Shown: one piece after another, positions 35,234 through 44,473 of the stretch
How positions within the stretch are numbered: position 1 is the first letter of the stretch
Layout: the number at the start of each line of letters is the position of its first letter
Assembly (NCBI GenBank): GCA_963732005.1
Contig: CAVSXT010000004.1
Coordinates: 62,001-126,000 of the forward strand
Direction of reading: 5' to 3'
DNA length: 64,000 nucleotides
From: JASLEW01 sp963732005
Lineage (GTDB): Bacteria > Acidobacteriota > Thermoanaerobaculia > Multivoradales > UBA5704
Program-made: the position numbers and the translations under genes
The notes under the pieces: generated by a model
The model's database searches: none
Seen by the model: the letters and a program-made list of their open reading frames with translations, nothing else
What the model was told of the DNA's origin: nothing

Positions 35234-36436
35234 ATGGACACAGCGAAGCAACGTCGGGCGACCGGCTTCGGCCGGATCCTCGGCGGGCTGCGCGAGGCGT
35301 GGCTGGCCATCGGGCTGACGCTCCTGGCGCTGGCGCTGGCGGAGGGTGCCGCCCGCCTGGCGCTGGCGCTGCGGCGACCGGCGCCAGACGCCCGCATTCA
35401 GGCCGACGCCTACCCCGCCGAGCCCTGGGTTACGGAGCTCTATGCCGAGAACGCGCGCAGCGCGCGGATGCGCTGGGAGTCCTACGTCTACTGGCGCCGC
35501 CTACCTTTCGCCGGCAGGCAGATCAATATCGACCAGCGGGGGCTGCGCCGCACCTGGCGACCTCCCGCGGCGGCCGGCAAGCCGGCGGCGGTTTTCTTCC
35601 TCGGCGGCTCCACGACCTGGGGAACCGGCGCTCGCGACGACCACACCATCCCCTCCGAGCTGGCGCGTTATCTCGCCGGGGCCGGCGTGCCCGCGGTGAT
35701 CACCAACTTCGGCGAGAGCGGTTACGTCAGCACTCAGGCAGTGATCACCCTGCTGCGCGAGCTGCAGCGGGGCAACGTGCCCGACCTGGTGGTCTTCTAC
35801 GTCGGCATCAACGACACCCTCGCCGCTTGCCAGAATCGGGCAGCCGGCCTGCCGCTGAACGAGTCCAACCGCGTGCGCGAGCTCAACCTCCCGCGCCATG
35901 CGCGCCGGCTGGTGCGGGAGGCACTGGCGGCCGCCGCCGCCCGCTCGGCGCTGCTGAGGCTGGCCGGGCTCGCGGGCGGAGCACCCGTCTCCACGGTGCC
36001 GCCGGCGAGGCCGGACCCCAGGCTGATCGGCGAGACGCTGCGTGCGCTCGACGCCAACTATCGGGCCGTGGACGGCCTGGCGGCGAGCGATGGGTTTCGC
36101 GCCAGCTTCTTCTGGGAGCCGTGCATCTTCGAGAAGCCGCACCGCACGGCTTACGAGGAGAGCCGGGCCGCGGCGCTGATCTTCGCCCGCGACTCGCTCC
36201 TGGCCACCTACGACCAGGTGCGGCGCGACTGGGCGGCGCGCAGCCCCGACGAGTACACCTACCTCGGCGACCTCTTCGCCGGCACCACCGCGCCGCGCTT
36301 CGTCGACCACAGTCACACCAGCGAGACCGCGAACCGCGAGATTGCCGCGGCGATAGGGCGCCAGCTGCTCGAGCACGGCCGCCTGCGCGGCGGCGCCGGC
36401 CGTGGACAGGGGGAGGCGCCGGCGGCCGGCCGGTGA
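35234..36436 (+). CDS. SGNH/GDSL-type hydrolase, membrane-anchored
   Basis: 400-aa protein with an N-terminal membrane anchor (AWLAIGLTLLALALAEGAAR) and an extracytoplasmic SGNH domain. AVFFLGGSTTWGTGA (~residue 124) is block I with the serine, VITNFGESGYVSTQ gives the block II glycine, VVFYVGINDTLAA (~190) the block III Gly-x-Asn-Asp, and FVDHSHTSETANREIA (~357) the catalytic His. All four SGNH blocks are therefore present. Likely an esterase or acyl-transfer enzyme on an envelope sugar or lipid; the substrate is unknown. The start region follows a truncated gene fragment. Confidence 0.82.
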   Translation: MDTAKQRRATGFGRILGGLREAWLAIGLTLLALALAEGAARLALALRRPAPDARIQADAYPAEPWVTELYAENARSARMRWESYVYWRRLPFAGRQINIDQRGLRRTWRPPAAAGKPAAVFFLGGSTTWGTGARDDHTIPSELARYLAGAGVPAVITNFGESGYVSTQAVITLLRELQRGNVPDLVVFYVGINDTLAACQNRAAGLPLNESNRVRELNLPRHARRLVREALAAAAARSALLRLAGLAGGAPVSTVPPARPDPRLIGETLRALDANYRAVDGLAASDGFRASFFWEPCIFEKPHRTAYEESRAAALIFARDSLLATYDQVRRDWAARSPDEYTYLGDLFAGTTAPRFVDHSHTSETANREIAAAIGRQLLEHGRLRGGAGRGQGEAPAAGR

Positions 36437-36523
36437 GGCGTTGGTCGTCGGCCCGGCGGGTCACGTTGCGGCGGGGCGCGGCACCCTGCTATAGGAGATG
36501 TTCGACGAAAAAGGAGATACGAG

Positions 36524-36889
36524 ATGAGCCAAGCGACTCGCCGCGCCCTGCGTTCACTCCCGGTCAAGAGCTTCGGCCTGGTGGCCCTGCTGGTCCTGAC
36601 CTGGTGCGCGAGCAGCGTTCCCGCCCAGGCCGCCTGCACCTCGCCAGCCGCCGCCCTGCAACTGACCGCCCTCGAGCCCAACGCCTGTGTCATGCCCGAG
36701 GTCGTCGCCAAGCCGCTCAGCTCATGCTTCTTCGGCGAGAACATCATCATCATCTACTGGTCCAGCGCCGCCCACACCCAGATCGTCGGCGAGTGCTCCC
36801 AGGGGCCGTGCCCGGGAGCCGGTTGCAGGGGGACGAAGACCAGTTTCGTCACCGGCAGCCATAGCGGCATTTGCGAGGTCTGCACCTAG
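36524..36889 (+). CDS. secreted cysteine-rich protein (DUF6289-like)
   Basis: 121-aa exported protein. The signal is FGLVALLVLTWCASSVPAQA. The mature part, CFFGENIIIIYWSSAAHTQI then VGECSQGPCPGAGCRGTKTS, with a Cys pair at the end (GICEVC), follows the Tyr-x-Ser-Asp/Ala plus Gly-x-Thr-Thr-Cys rhythm of DUF6289, small secreted proteins of unknown role. AAAAAGGAGATACG supports ATG 36524. The stop codon sits in CTAG shared with the stop of the convergent GNAT gene. Confidence 0.6.
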   Translation: MSQATRRALRSLPVKSFGLVALLVLTWCASSVPAQAACTSPAAALQLTALEPNACVMPEVVAKPLSSCFFGENIIIIYWSSAAHTQIVGECSQGPCPGAGCRGTKTSFVTGSHSGICEVCT

Positions 36890-37446
36890 CGGAGGGGACG
36901 GCGCCGTCCCGACGTTTCCGCGGAAACGCGCCGGCGTCTGCTGTCGAAGGAGAACACGTGCCAGGCATTCGGAACGCCAGGCCGCTCGACCTCGGTTGCG
37001 GCGCCCCCCGTTTGCTCGGCGATGACGCCCCTCCAGAAGGGGAGAGCGCCGCGGTTCCCGGCGGCAACGCGGACGATCCATCGGCCCGGTAGACGATCCC
37101 ATAGTAGGAATGCCGCGCGGCGACCCACTCCGGAGCGGCGATGGCTGCGGAGGACGAAGAACTCAGCGACGTCGAAGACGGCAGGATCGTCGGTCGCCGG
37201 CGAGCCGCGGGTGGCCAGCACGAAGCCCACGACCGCACCGTTTTCTCGAATGAGAAATGGGAACCGGCGCTCCGGTTCCGACCAGTAGAGCGGCAGCTGG
37301 TCGTAACCGAAGCGCCCATCCGCACCCAGCTCGATGGCGGGAAAAGCCTCGCTCAGGTCGTGTATGTACAGCTCGAGGAGGTTCGACAGCAACGCGGCAT
37401 CGCGGACCGTCGCCACTTCGAGCACTACCCCTTGCCGGTCGACCAC
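36886..37446 (-). CDS. GNAT family N-acetyltransferase
   Basis: 186-aa acetyl-CoA-dependent N-acyltransferase. The N-terminal part has VRDAALLSNLLELYIHDLSE. RFPFLIRENGAVVGFVLATR is the beta2-beta4 region, and VAEFFVLRSHRRSGVGRRAA carries the acetyl-CoA-binding Arg/Gln-x-x-Gly-x-Gly/Ala loop (here RRSGVG). WIVRVAAGNRGALPFWRGVI is the usual later strand-helix. GTG 37446 with GAGGG upstream is used; GTG 37425 is possible. It is the last gene of the minus-strand redox cluster, 47 bases after the GMC gene. Its link to that pathway is only positional. Confidence 0.82.
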   Translation of the reverse strand: MVDRQGVVLEVATVRDAALLSNLLELYIHDLSEAFPAIELGADGRFGYDQLPLYWSEPERRFPFLIRENGAVVGFVLATRGSPATDDPAVFDVAEFFVLRSHRRSGVGRRAAFLLWDRLPGRWIVRVAAGNRGALPFWRGVIAEQTGGAATEVERPGVPNAWHVFSFDSRRRRVSAETSGRRRPLR

Positions 37447-37493
37447 GCCAATTCCCTCGCTGCTGGCGGCTCCTGGACGAGGGCGCAAGTGCT

Positions 37494-39311
37494 TCAGCTG
37501 GCGGCGGCGGCCTTGGCGTCGGCGATGATCACTTCGCTTGCCTTCTCGGCGATCATGTAGATCGGCGTGACGATGAAGAGGCCGGGGGCGCGGGGGAAGA
37601 CCGAGGCGTCCACGATGCGCAGGTTCCGCGTCCCGATGACGCGGAAGTTGCTGTCCACGACGGCCCGCGGGTCGCTGGCCGGGCCCATTGGGTTGGTGCA
37701 CGATGCGTGGTGGCCCCAGGCGTTGTCCTTGATGTACTTCACGATCTGATCGGGGGTCGCCACCGCCGGCCCGGGGATCGTCTCCTGCTTGATGGCCGAG
37801 TTCCGCTGCGAGATCTGGCGCACGAACTCGAAGCCGTCGACCACCGCCCGGAGGTCGGTCCCCTGGGCGTCGTTGCCTTCGTCGAAGTACTTGAAATGGA
37901 TCTCGGGGCTGTCGAGCGGGCTCGCGGTGCGCAGGCGGACGTAGCCGGCGGTGTTGCTGGTGTGCGCCTTGAGGATCGCCCAGGACAGGTAGTTCTTGAT
38001 CCGCGCGACCTCCTGGGAGTAGCCGGGGAAATAGCCGTAGAACTTTCCCGGCAGGGCGAAGATGAACAGGTCGGGATCGAGGCGCTCCGGCGCCGACTTC
38101 TTGACGATGCCGAGGACGGCGCCGCCGGTCGTGTACACCCCGGTGCCGTTCTGCCACTGGACATAGCAGGGATCTCCCGGCTGGTTCGGCAGCGGCGGGG
38201 CGAAGGTCGCGCCGGCGAGCACCTGCCAATCCTGCCGCATCTCGGAGACGACGCTGATCTCGTAACGGTCCTGCAGGTTGGTGCCCACGCCCGGCCGGTG
38301 GAGGAGGCAGCTGATGCCGAGCGGCTCGAGCTGCGCACGGTCGCCGATGCCGGAGAGCATCAGCAGCTGCGGCGAGTTGAAGGCGCCGCCGGCGAGGATC
38401 ACCTCGCGCGCGCAGTGGTAGCGCTTGACGTCGTAGTCGGCGGCGGCGGCCTGCGGGTCGGCCCGGTAGAGATGCTGGCCCTCCCAGCACTCGACGCCGA
38501 TGGCGCGCAGATTGGCGTCGAAGAGGACCTTCGTCGCCAGGTTGCTCATCTTGACCACGAGCTGCTGCGGCAGCACGGCGCGCGTCTGATCGATCAGCTC
38601 GCGAGTGCTCACCCGGCGCCCGCTGAGCGTCGCGGCCGGCAAGAAGCAGATCCCTTCGAACTGCGGCGTCCGCCAGTCGTTGGGATCCTGCGGCAGGAGC
38701 TGGGGGAGCGGACCGCCGATCCCTGCCCGCCATGCCCCGGCGACGGCGTCGAGGACGGTCTGCAGCAGGGCCCGGTCGCTGAACACGAGCGACAGCTGGG
38801 CGCCGGTGGTGTCGAGCCAGCCGTCCCAGCCGTGGCCCGTCGGATTGGGCTGGCCGGCTCCGGGTCGTTGCACGTAGCCGCAGCGCTCGAGGCGCTCGAA
38901 GTAGGCCCGCATCTTGCCCGCGGCCCAGGACGGATCGCCGGTGAGCTGGGCGATGTGGTCCCAGTCGCTGCCATGGCCGTAGATGGTGATCATCGCATTG
39001 TGCGCCGTGCAGCCGCCGAGGGTGCCGGCGCGGGGATAGAACACCCCGCCGTGGGCGGCGCGGTACTTCGGGTCGCGCTGCGGGTTCTGACTGTAGTGCT
39101 GGACGAAGAACTGCCACGACATCTCCGGATCTTCCGACGCGTAGGTGTGGAAGACCGGCACCGGATACGAGGTCGTGTCCGGGTCCTGGCCCGCCTCGAT
39201 CAGCCCGACCTTGTAGCCGGCCTTGGCCAGGTTGCACGCCACCGGCCCACCGCCGGCGCCCGAGCCGACGACGATGTAGTCGAAGTCGGGGTTTTGCGGA
39301 TCGTTGGGCAT
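37494..39311 (-). CDS. GMC family FAD-dependent oxidoreductase 1
   Basis: 605-aa flavoprotein that would oxidise an alcohol group. The FAD-binding GxGxxG is FDYIVVGSGAGGGPVACNLA with LIEAG at the strand end. GTLGGCTAHNAM is GMC signature 1 and AGGAFNSPQLLMLSGIG signature 2. The C-terminal catalytic region has HHASCTNPMGP, then RIVDASVFPRAPG and TPIYMIAEKASEVI. There is no signal peptide or twin-arginine motif at the N-terminus. It is most similar within the window to the 642-aa GMC at 50924-52852 (same SWQFFVQHYS/SWQFFVRHYA and DSNFRV stretches). A di-heme cytochrome gene lies 12 bases upstream, suggesting cytochrome c as acceptor; that pairing is inference. Confidence 0.9.
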   Translation of the reverse strand: MPNDPQNPDFDYIVVGSGAGGGPVACNLAKAGYKVGLIEAGQDPDTTSYPVPVFHTYASEDPEMSWQFFVQHYSQNPQRDPKYRAAHGGVFYPRAGTLGGCTAHNAMITIYGHGSDWDHIAQLTGDPSWAAGKMRAYFERLERCGYVQRPGAGQPNPTGHGWDGWLDTTGAQLSLVFSDRALLQTVLDAVAGAWRAGIGGPLPQLLPQDPNDWRTPQFEGICFLPAATLSGRRVSTRELIDQTRAVLPQQLVVKMSNLATKVLFDANLRAIGVECWEGQHLYRADPQAAAADYDVKRYHCAREVILAGGAFNSPQLLMLSGIGDRAQLEPLGISCLLHRPGVGTNLQDRYEISVVSEMRQDWQVLAGATFAPPLPNQPGDPCYVQWQNGTGVYTTGGAVLGIVKKSAPERLDPDLFIFALPGKFYGYFPGYSQEVARIKNYLSWAILKAHTSNTAGYVRLRTASPLDSPEIHFKYFDEGNDAQGTDLRAVVDGFEFVRQISQRNSAIKQETIPGPAVATPDQIVKYIKDNAWGHHASCTNPMGPASDPRAVVDSNFRVIGTRNLRIVDASVFPRAPGLFIVTPIYMIAEKASEVIIADAKAAAAS

Positions 39312-39323
39312 CGGGGATCACCC

Positions 39324-41498
39324 TCAGAAGGTCTTCACGAACTCGATCAGCGCCCGCTTGTCGCGATCCGGCAGGGAGGCGGCGAAGTAGTGGCCCTCGT
39401 CCTCGATGAAGTCGGGGCATGAGTTGAGCTTGTAGAAATCGGGTACCAGCGTCAGCAGGCGCTGCGTCGCCGCGTCGCCGGCGAGCCCATGCTGCTTGAT
39501 GTCGTGCAGCGCGCTCATGGTGCGGACGAGCAGGCGGACCAGGTCCGCCTGCTTGATCAACCCGTTGAGCTCGAGATTGGTGTTGGCGATGAGATTGACC
39601 GGCGTCCCCTTCGGGATGGGACCGAGGTGGATGAACCCGTCCGGGCCGGCCAGATCGGCCAGCCAGGGCGCGTAGGACTTCGGGATCTGGATGCTGCTCT
39701 CGGCGGTGGTGCGCCGGATCGAGTCCTTGCCGAGACGGTTCTCGTTCCAGAACAGCTTCTCGATCGCGTCGTTGAAGGCCGCCATGCGCGAGTCGACGTC
39801 CACCGCGTGCACGTGCCTGCCGAGAGCGTTGTTGTGGAAGAATGGCGCGCTGCACCAGACGGCGACCAGCGAGGGCGGCCGGTAGTAGCCGCGGCCGCCG
39901 CCCGGGACCTCCCAGGGCGAGTCCTTGCCGGTGAAAGGGTCCCACACCCTGATCGAGCCGACCTTCGGCAGGGTCTTGTAGGTCTCCGACGAGAAGTTGT
40001 CCCAGACGTGGCCGCGGATCGCGTTCGACGCGACGGCGCGGGCCGCGTTGGTCTTGACCTCGGTGACCGGGACGCGGATCTCGGCGGAGAGGAAGTTGCC
40101 GTCGAGGAAGTCAGGCTTCATCACCTCCTGCTCGAACCATTTCTTTCCGTCAGGGGAGTTGGGCTGGATGGGGGCCGGCGGTTGCTTGCTCGAGTGGCAG
40201 CGCGCGCAGTTCTGGGCGAAGAGCAGCTTGCCGCGATCGAGCACCTGCTGGTCGCCGGTCAGGTACTTCTGGCCGCCGGGCGCGTCGGCGAGCTTCAGGG
40301 GACGCGCGACGTCGAGGAAGTACCGGGCGAGCGCCGGCGCGTGCCGCTCGCTCCAGTTCCAGTGTGGCGACAGCCGCTGCGCGTCCCGCACCCGGATCGG
40401 CGACTGCGGCGGCAGGCCGACGAGCGGGTTGAAATGGCGAATCCATTCCTCCCAGTACTCGCCGATGTTGAGATACACGCGGCTCAGGGCCGCCTCGAAG
40501 CCTACCGAATCCGCTCCTTCCTTGAGCACCCGCGGCGTGAGCTGCGGATCGTGGACGCCGCGCAGGTCGAGCGCCCCGCCGGTGACGTGCTCGTGAGCCG
40601 CCACCTGCAGCCGGCCGGCGACGTTGAAGATGCCGTTCATCGTCCCCGGGTTGTTGAGGTAGTCGGTGGCGATGAACGAGGTGTCGAGCGTTCCTGCCGG
40701 GTTGCTGTGCAGCAGCTGCCAGATGAAGTTGTCCTCGCCCAGGTTGTCGCCGAAGACCTCCCATACCTTGAAGAACTGCTGCCCGACATAGTCGTTCAGG
40801 TTGGCGTACTCCGGCTCGTCGGGATTCGCCGGCGGCTTCGTCGGGTCGGCGCCGAGGTGGCAGAACGAGCAGGCCATGCCGACGACATAAGGGCGCACCA
40901 GCTTCTGATCGGTATAGTAGGTGGGGTCCTTGTAGTAGCGGTCCGGGTTCCACCTGGCCTTCGCCGCGGCGTCGAAATTCGGGTTCGGGAACAGGCGGAG
41001 CCCCATGACGCCGCTGCTGCGCCCATAGGTGCGGGTGTCGATCTTGCCGTCGAGGTCGTAGCGCGCCTCGCGCGGCTGGTCGACATAGAGACCATAGGTA
41101 TCGGGTCGGGCCGGCCGCATGAAGCCGGGCTGGTTGAAGAGGCCGTATTTCTCGAAGCGCTGGCCGCGCGGCGAGGTGACCACCTTGAGCAGGTCGGCGG
41201 TGCCGAAGCCGTGGGTCGAGAGCCAGTCCCAGAACCCGCCGTTGTCGCCGGACCAGAGGTTCCAGATCACGCGGCCCTTGATGTCGTCGTCGCTCAGCTT
41301 CACGTCCCGCCCCTGGAAGTCCATGCCGGGGAACGGATCGAAGCCGACCTCCTTGAAATCGGCGTACTTCCAGCTCGGCGCGACCGGCTGCCGCGCGCAG
41401 CCGGCCGCGAGCCAGAGAACGAGCAGCGAGAGGAGAGAACCAATCAGGCGGGTCTCCGTCGCTCCCCCTCTCGATACCCCGGGCGACCCCAGGGTCAT
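39324..41498 (-). CDS. di-heme c-type cytochrome lipoprotein (RoxA/peroxidase-like size and layout)
   Basis: 724-aa exported protein with a lipoprotein signal (LLVLWLAAGC). Two heme c sites are CSFCH (Cys ~210) and CARCH (Cys ~431). Conserved blocks shared with the 866-aa paralogue at 52866-55466 include VIWNLWSGDNGGFWDWLSTH, GLRLFPNPNFDAAAKA, TLDTSFIATDYLNNPGTMNG, RVYLNIGEYWEEWIRH and GHVWDNFSSETYKTLP. Size and heme spacing recall the di-heme rubber oxygenases RoxA/RoxB more than short peroxidases. That comparison is from memory and unproven. The start codon overlaps the stop of the patatin gene by four bases (ATGA), so the two are translated together. Confidence 0.85.
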   Translation of the reverse strand: MTLGSPGVSRGGATETRLIGSLLSLLVLWLAAGCARQPVAPSWKYADFKEVGFDPFPGMDFQGRDVKLSDDDIKGRVIWNLWSGDNGGFWDWLSTHGFGTADLLKVVTSPRGQRFEKYGLFNQPGFMRPARPDTYGLYVDQPREARYDLDGKIDTRTYGRSSGVMGLRLFPNPNFDAAAKARWNPDRYYKDPTYYTDQKLVRPYVVGMACSFCHLGADPTKPPANPDEPEYANLNDYVGQQFFKVWEVFGDNLGEDNFIWQLLHSNPAGTLDTSFIATDYLNNPGTMNGIFNVAGRLQVAAHEHVTGGALDLRGVHDPQLTPRVLKEGADSVGFEAALSRVYLNIGEYWEEWIRHFNPLVGLPPQSPIRVRDAQRLSPHWNWSERHAPALARYFLDVARPLKLADAPGGQKYLTGDQQVLDRGKLLFAQNCARCHSSKQPPAPIQPNSPDGKKWFEQEVMKPDFLDGNFLSAEIRVPVTEVKTNAARAVASNAIRGHVWDNFSSETYKTLPKVGSIRVWDPFTGKDSPWEVPGGGRGYYRPPSLVAVWCSAPFFHNNALGRHVHAVDVDSRMAAFNDAIEKLFWNENRLGKDSIRRTTAESSIQIPKSYAPWLADLAGPDGFIHLGPIPKGTPVNLIANTNLELNGLIKQADLVRLLVRTMSALHDIKQHGLAGDAATQRLLTLVPDFYKLNSCPDFIEDEGHYFAASLPDRDKRALIEFVKTF

Positions 41499-44410
41499 AC
41501 CGCCTGCCCCTCGCCCGCCCGCTCGGTCCGCGGCAGGTACACGTCCTTGACGCGGTGCACCAGCTCCTCGAGGCTCGGGCACGGCTTCGCCAGGCCGATC
41601 GCCGTCACCGCGTCCTCGCCCAGCGCGCGGTAGCTCTCGAACTGGGTCTCGTCGAACCACTGGTCGGCCGTGCTCTCATGCGGGAAGTCGCGCGAGAAGC
41701 GGGCGTAGTTGCTGACGTCGAACGGCGTGGGCGGCGGCGGCTGCTCGCAGATCGACGGCTTGACGTAGATGAGCGTGCCCATGACCGCCCCGGCGTCGAC
41801 CTCGCCGTAACGGATCTCGGCGACCGCGCAGTAGCGCGCCTGGTCCGAGGCCGCCTGGCCGGAGGCCTGCTTGGGGAGGATGTAGACGCGGTCGGTGAAC
41901 ACGATCGGGACGCCGAAGTCGATGCGGATCTTGCGGATCGCGTTGCCCAGGTCCTTGAAGCCGTAGGCCGGGTCGGCGCCGGCGTCGCACACCACGATGG
42001 TGCGGCAGCGCCGGCGCACCATCTCGTACAGGCCGAGGTCCTCGAAGTGGCCGCCGTCGGAGAGGCTGATGTAGGGGTGCCTGTCGTCGGTCCAGCCGAA
42101 CGCCTCGGCGAGCAGCACGCGCGCCGAGAAGCGCGGCCCGCTGCGCCGGTACGGAGCCATCCTTCCCGACAGGCGCGGGTTCCCCAGCCAGATCCCCAGG
42201 CGCACGGTGAACAGCGTCATCACCAGCGTGATGGTCGGCGACGAGTTGAAACCCATGTTGGGGTTGGCCGCCGCGCCGGAGGTCGCCACCGCGGTGCCGA
42301 GCGACAGGCCGTCATGTCCGCCGTAGCACTCGGTGCGCCGGTAGCCCACCGTGGGCGCGCCGCAGTGCAGCGGCGTGGCGGTGAAGCACTCCGCCTTGCG
42401 CTCCTGCCAGGCGAGGTTCTGGCCGCGCACCAGGTTGAGCGTCATGTTGACGAACGGCAGCGGCCGGTTCTGGCGCAGGCTGCCGAGCAGGACGTTGTCA
42501 TCTTGGTCGAAGCCGGTGAACAGGTTGGGCCGGCGCCGGTCGTTGCTCGCTCCCAGGTAGGCGCGGATGAGCCGGTTGCGGTAGCCGGCCTGCATCGAAA
42601 AGCGGTTGACGTTCACCGGGTAGCCGGCGAGCGCGCCAAGCGCGGCCAGCGCGGCGATCGCCGCCAGCTCCACCGCGCCGCGCCCGGCGTAGGGCGGGAC
42701 GAAGTGGCTCCCGGCGGCCGGCGGCGGCGGCCACGGCCGGCCGGGCGCCGGGTCGATGCGGGCGAGCAGGTGCTGGACGCCGAGCGCCAGGCAGAGCGCC
42801 ACCGCGACGACGAAGAGCGGCACGGCGATCGCCGACAGGAGCGACGTCAGCCGGCCGCCGCCGCCGCCCTTGACGTCCTTGCTGGCCGGCGTCGCCCCGC
42901 TGCTGCCCATCGCGGCGACCAGCGTGCCGAGGCCGCCGGCCGACACCATGGCCGCGACCAGGGCCTGGACGGTGGCGAGCAGGGTCGGCGCGAAGAGCAC
43001 CAGCGCGCTGCCGCCGATCCAGACGACCATCACGATCAGCTCCCAGGCCGACCAGCGCGACCACCACTCGCGGTCCGCGTCGCCGAACTCCACGCTCTGC
43101 CAGTGCTCGGCGATGCTCGAGATGGCGACGAAGAGCGTTCGTCCCAGGAGCATCGGCCCGATGATGAGACCGGCCCCCAGGATGGGATAGAGCGGACAGG
43201 GGCTGCGCACCAGGGCCGGCGCCCAGCCGGCGACGACCGCCGCCAGGATGACCGCCGAGATGGCTCCCGCGACGATCAGCGAGACGGTGTCCCACAGCAG
43301 CGCCGAGAGCTTCCTGCCGAGCAGCGGCCCCGAAGCCCAGAGGGCGAGCAGCGGCAGCCCGACCGCCCATACCAGGCTCGGGACGAACAGATCGCTCCAG
43401 CTCGGATCGGCCGCCGCCGCGGACATGAAATGGCGGTCGATGCCGAGCAGCAGCAGCGGCAGGGCGGCGAGGCGCGGCAGCAGGCCGAACCGCAGGTACG
43501 GCGGGCGCGCCCCGCCCATCGCCCCGGCGTTGCGCAGCCAGCTCAGGGAGAAGATCCCGACGGTCTCGAGGACGCACGCCGCGATGAGCAGGCCCGTGTC
43601 CTGCCCCGCACCGGCGGCGGCCGGCCCGGCGGCCGTCCACCTGGCGACGGCGAGCAGCGGGATGACCAGCGGCGCCGCCAGCAGCGGCAGGAGCACCAGC
43701 CAGTTGAGCAGGACGTTGCGCAGACCGATGGCGATCAGCGTCCAGGTGTCGGCCGAGAGCAGCCCGAGGCGCGGGGTGAGATAGTTGCTGAAGCGGCGCA
43801 GATAGGTGACCTCGGGCGCCTCGGGCGCCTGCGGATCGCGCGGCGCTGGCGCGGCGAGCGCCTGCACCACCGCCTCGAGGCCTCCCGACTCCCGCCGGGA
43901 GTACACCCAGCGGGCGAGCCATCCCGCGATGTAGCCGCCCCCCGACACGCTCGACAGGTAGTCGAACTTCTCCAGCAGGCCGAGCTTGGCAAGACCCTGG
44001 ATCACGCCCAGGTTGAAGGTCGCGCTGCGGATACCGCCGCCCGAAAAGCAGAGCGCGGAGAGCGGCGTGGCGAGCCCGTGGACGCGCCGGAAGTGCGCGG
44101 CGAGCTGCTCGGAGCCGGCGGCCGCCGCCGCGGCAGCATGCGCATCGGGGACGCGGTCCGCGGCGGGCGTGGTGACGGCGTCCGCGGGGGCGCCGCTGCC
44201 GGGTGTGGCGTGCGGCGGGGCGCCGCCCGCGGCGGCGGGCTGAGGGGCGCCGCCCGCAGTGGGCTGAGGGGCGCCGCCCGCGGCGCGGGCGGGCCGCAGG
44301 TGCGCCAGCTCCTCGGCGAGCACCCGCCACAGCGGCAGAGCCTCGTCTTTCGCTGCCGCCGCCGGTGCCGGTGTTGCCGTTGGTGCCGCTGCCGCGCGAC
44401 GGGCGTCCAT
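41495..44410 (-). CDS. patatin-like phospholipase with membrane domain
   Basis: 971-aa protein. The N-terminal ~100 residues are Ala/Pro/Gly-rich with repeats of AGGAPQP. The patatin acyl-hydrolase core follows: ALCFSGGGIRSATFNLGVIQ (oxyanion Gly-rich loop), then LSSVSGGGYIAGWLARW (nucleophile Ser in G-x-S-x-G context, ~residue 155). A large insert contains about eight hydrophobic segments (for example LLNWLVLLPLLAAPLVIPLL). The domain resumes with the catalytic Asp in ISLSDGGHFEDLGLYEMVRR (~783) and TIVVCDAGADP. The Ser-Asp dyad is thus intact and split by a transmembrane insert. Its coupling to cytochrome and GMC genes suggests it releases fatty acids or another acyl group for oxidation. 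Confidence 0.9.
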   Translation of the reverse strand: MDARRAAAAPTATPAPAAAAKDEALPLWRVLAEELAHLRPARAAGGAPQPTAGGAPQPAAAGGAPPHATPGSGAPADAVTTPAADRVPDAHAAAAAAAGSEQLAAHFRRVHGLATPLSALCFSGGGIRSATFNLGVIQGLAKLGLLEKFDYLSSVSGGGYIAGWLARWVYSRRESGGLEAVVQALAAPAPRDPQAPEAPEVTYLRRFSNYLTPRLGLLSADTWTLIAIGLRNVLLNWLVLLPLLAAPLVIPLLAVARWTAAGPAAAGAGQDTGLLIAACVLETVGIFSLSWLRNAGAMGGARPPYLRFGLLPRLAALPLLLLGIDRHFMSAAAADPSWSDLFVPSLVWAVGLPLLALWASGPLLGRKLSALLWDTVSLIVAGAISAVILAAVVAGWAPALVRSPCPLYPILGAGLIIGPMLLGRTLFVAISSIAEHWQSVEFGDADREWWSRWSAWELIVMVVWIGGSALVLFAPTLLATVQALVAAMVSAGGLGTLVAAMGSSGATPASKDVKGGGGGRLTSLLSAIAVPLFVVAVALCLALGVQHLLARIDPAPGRPWPPPPAAGSHFVPPYAGRGAVELAAIAALAALGALAGYPVNVNRFSMQAGYRNRLIRAYLGASNDRRRPNLFTGFDQDDNVLLGSLRQNRPLPFVNMTLNLVRGQNLAWQERKAECFTATPLHCGAPTVGYRRTECYGGHDGLSLGTAVATSGAAANPNMGFNSSPTITLVMTLFTVRLGIWLGNPRLSGRMAPYRRSGPRFSARVLLAEAFGWTDDRHPYISLSDGGHFEDLGLYEMVRRRCRTIVVCDAGADPAYGFKDLGNAIRKIRIDFGVPIVFTDRVYILPKQASGQAASDQARYCAVAEIRYGEVDAGAVMGTLIYVKPSICEQPPPPTPFDVSNYARFSRDFPHESTADQWFDETQFESYRALGEDAVTAIGLAKPCPSLEELVHRVKDVYLPRTERAGEGQAV

Positions 44411-44473
44411 GGCTTCCTCCTCCTTCCAGAGCGCCCAGAGCGCCCGCTAGAACCCCTCGAGCGCCCGCCGCGG

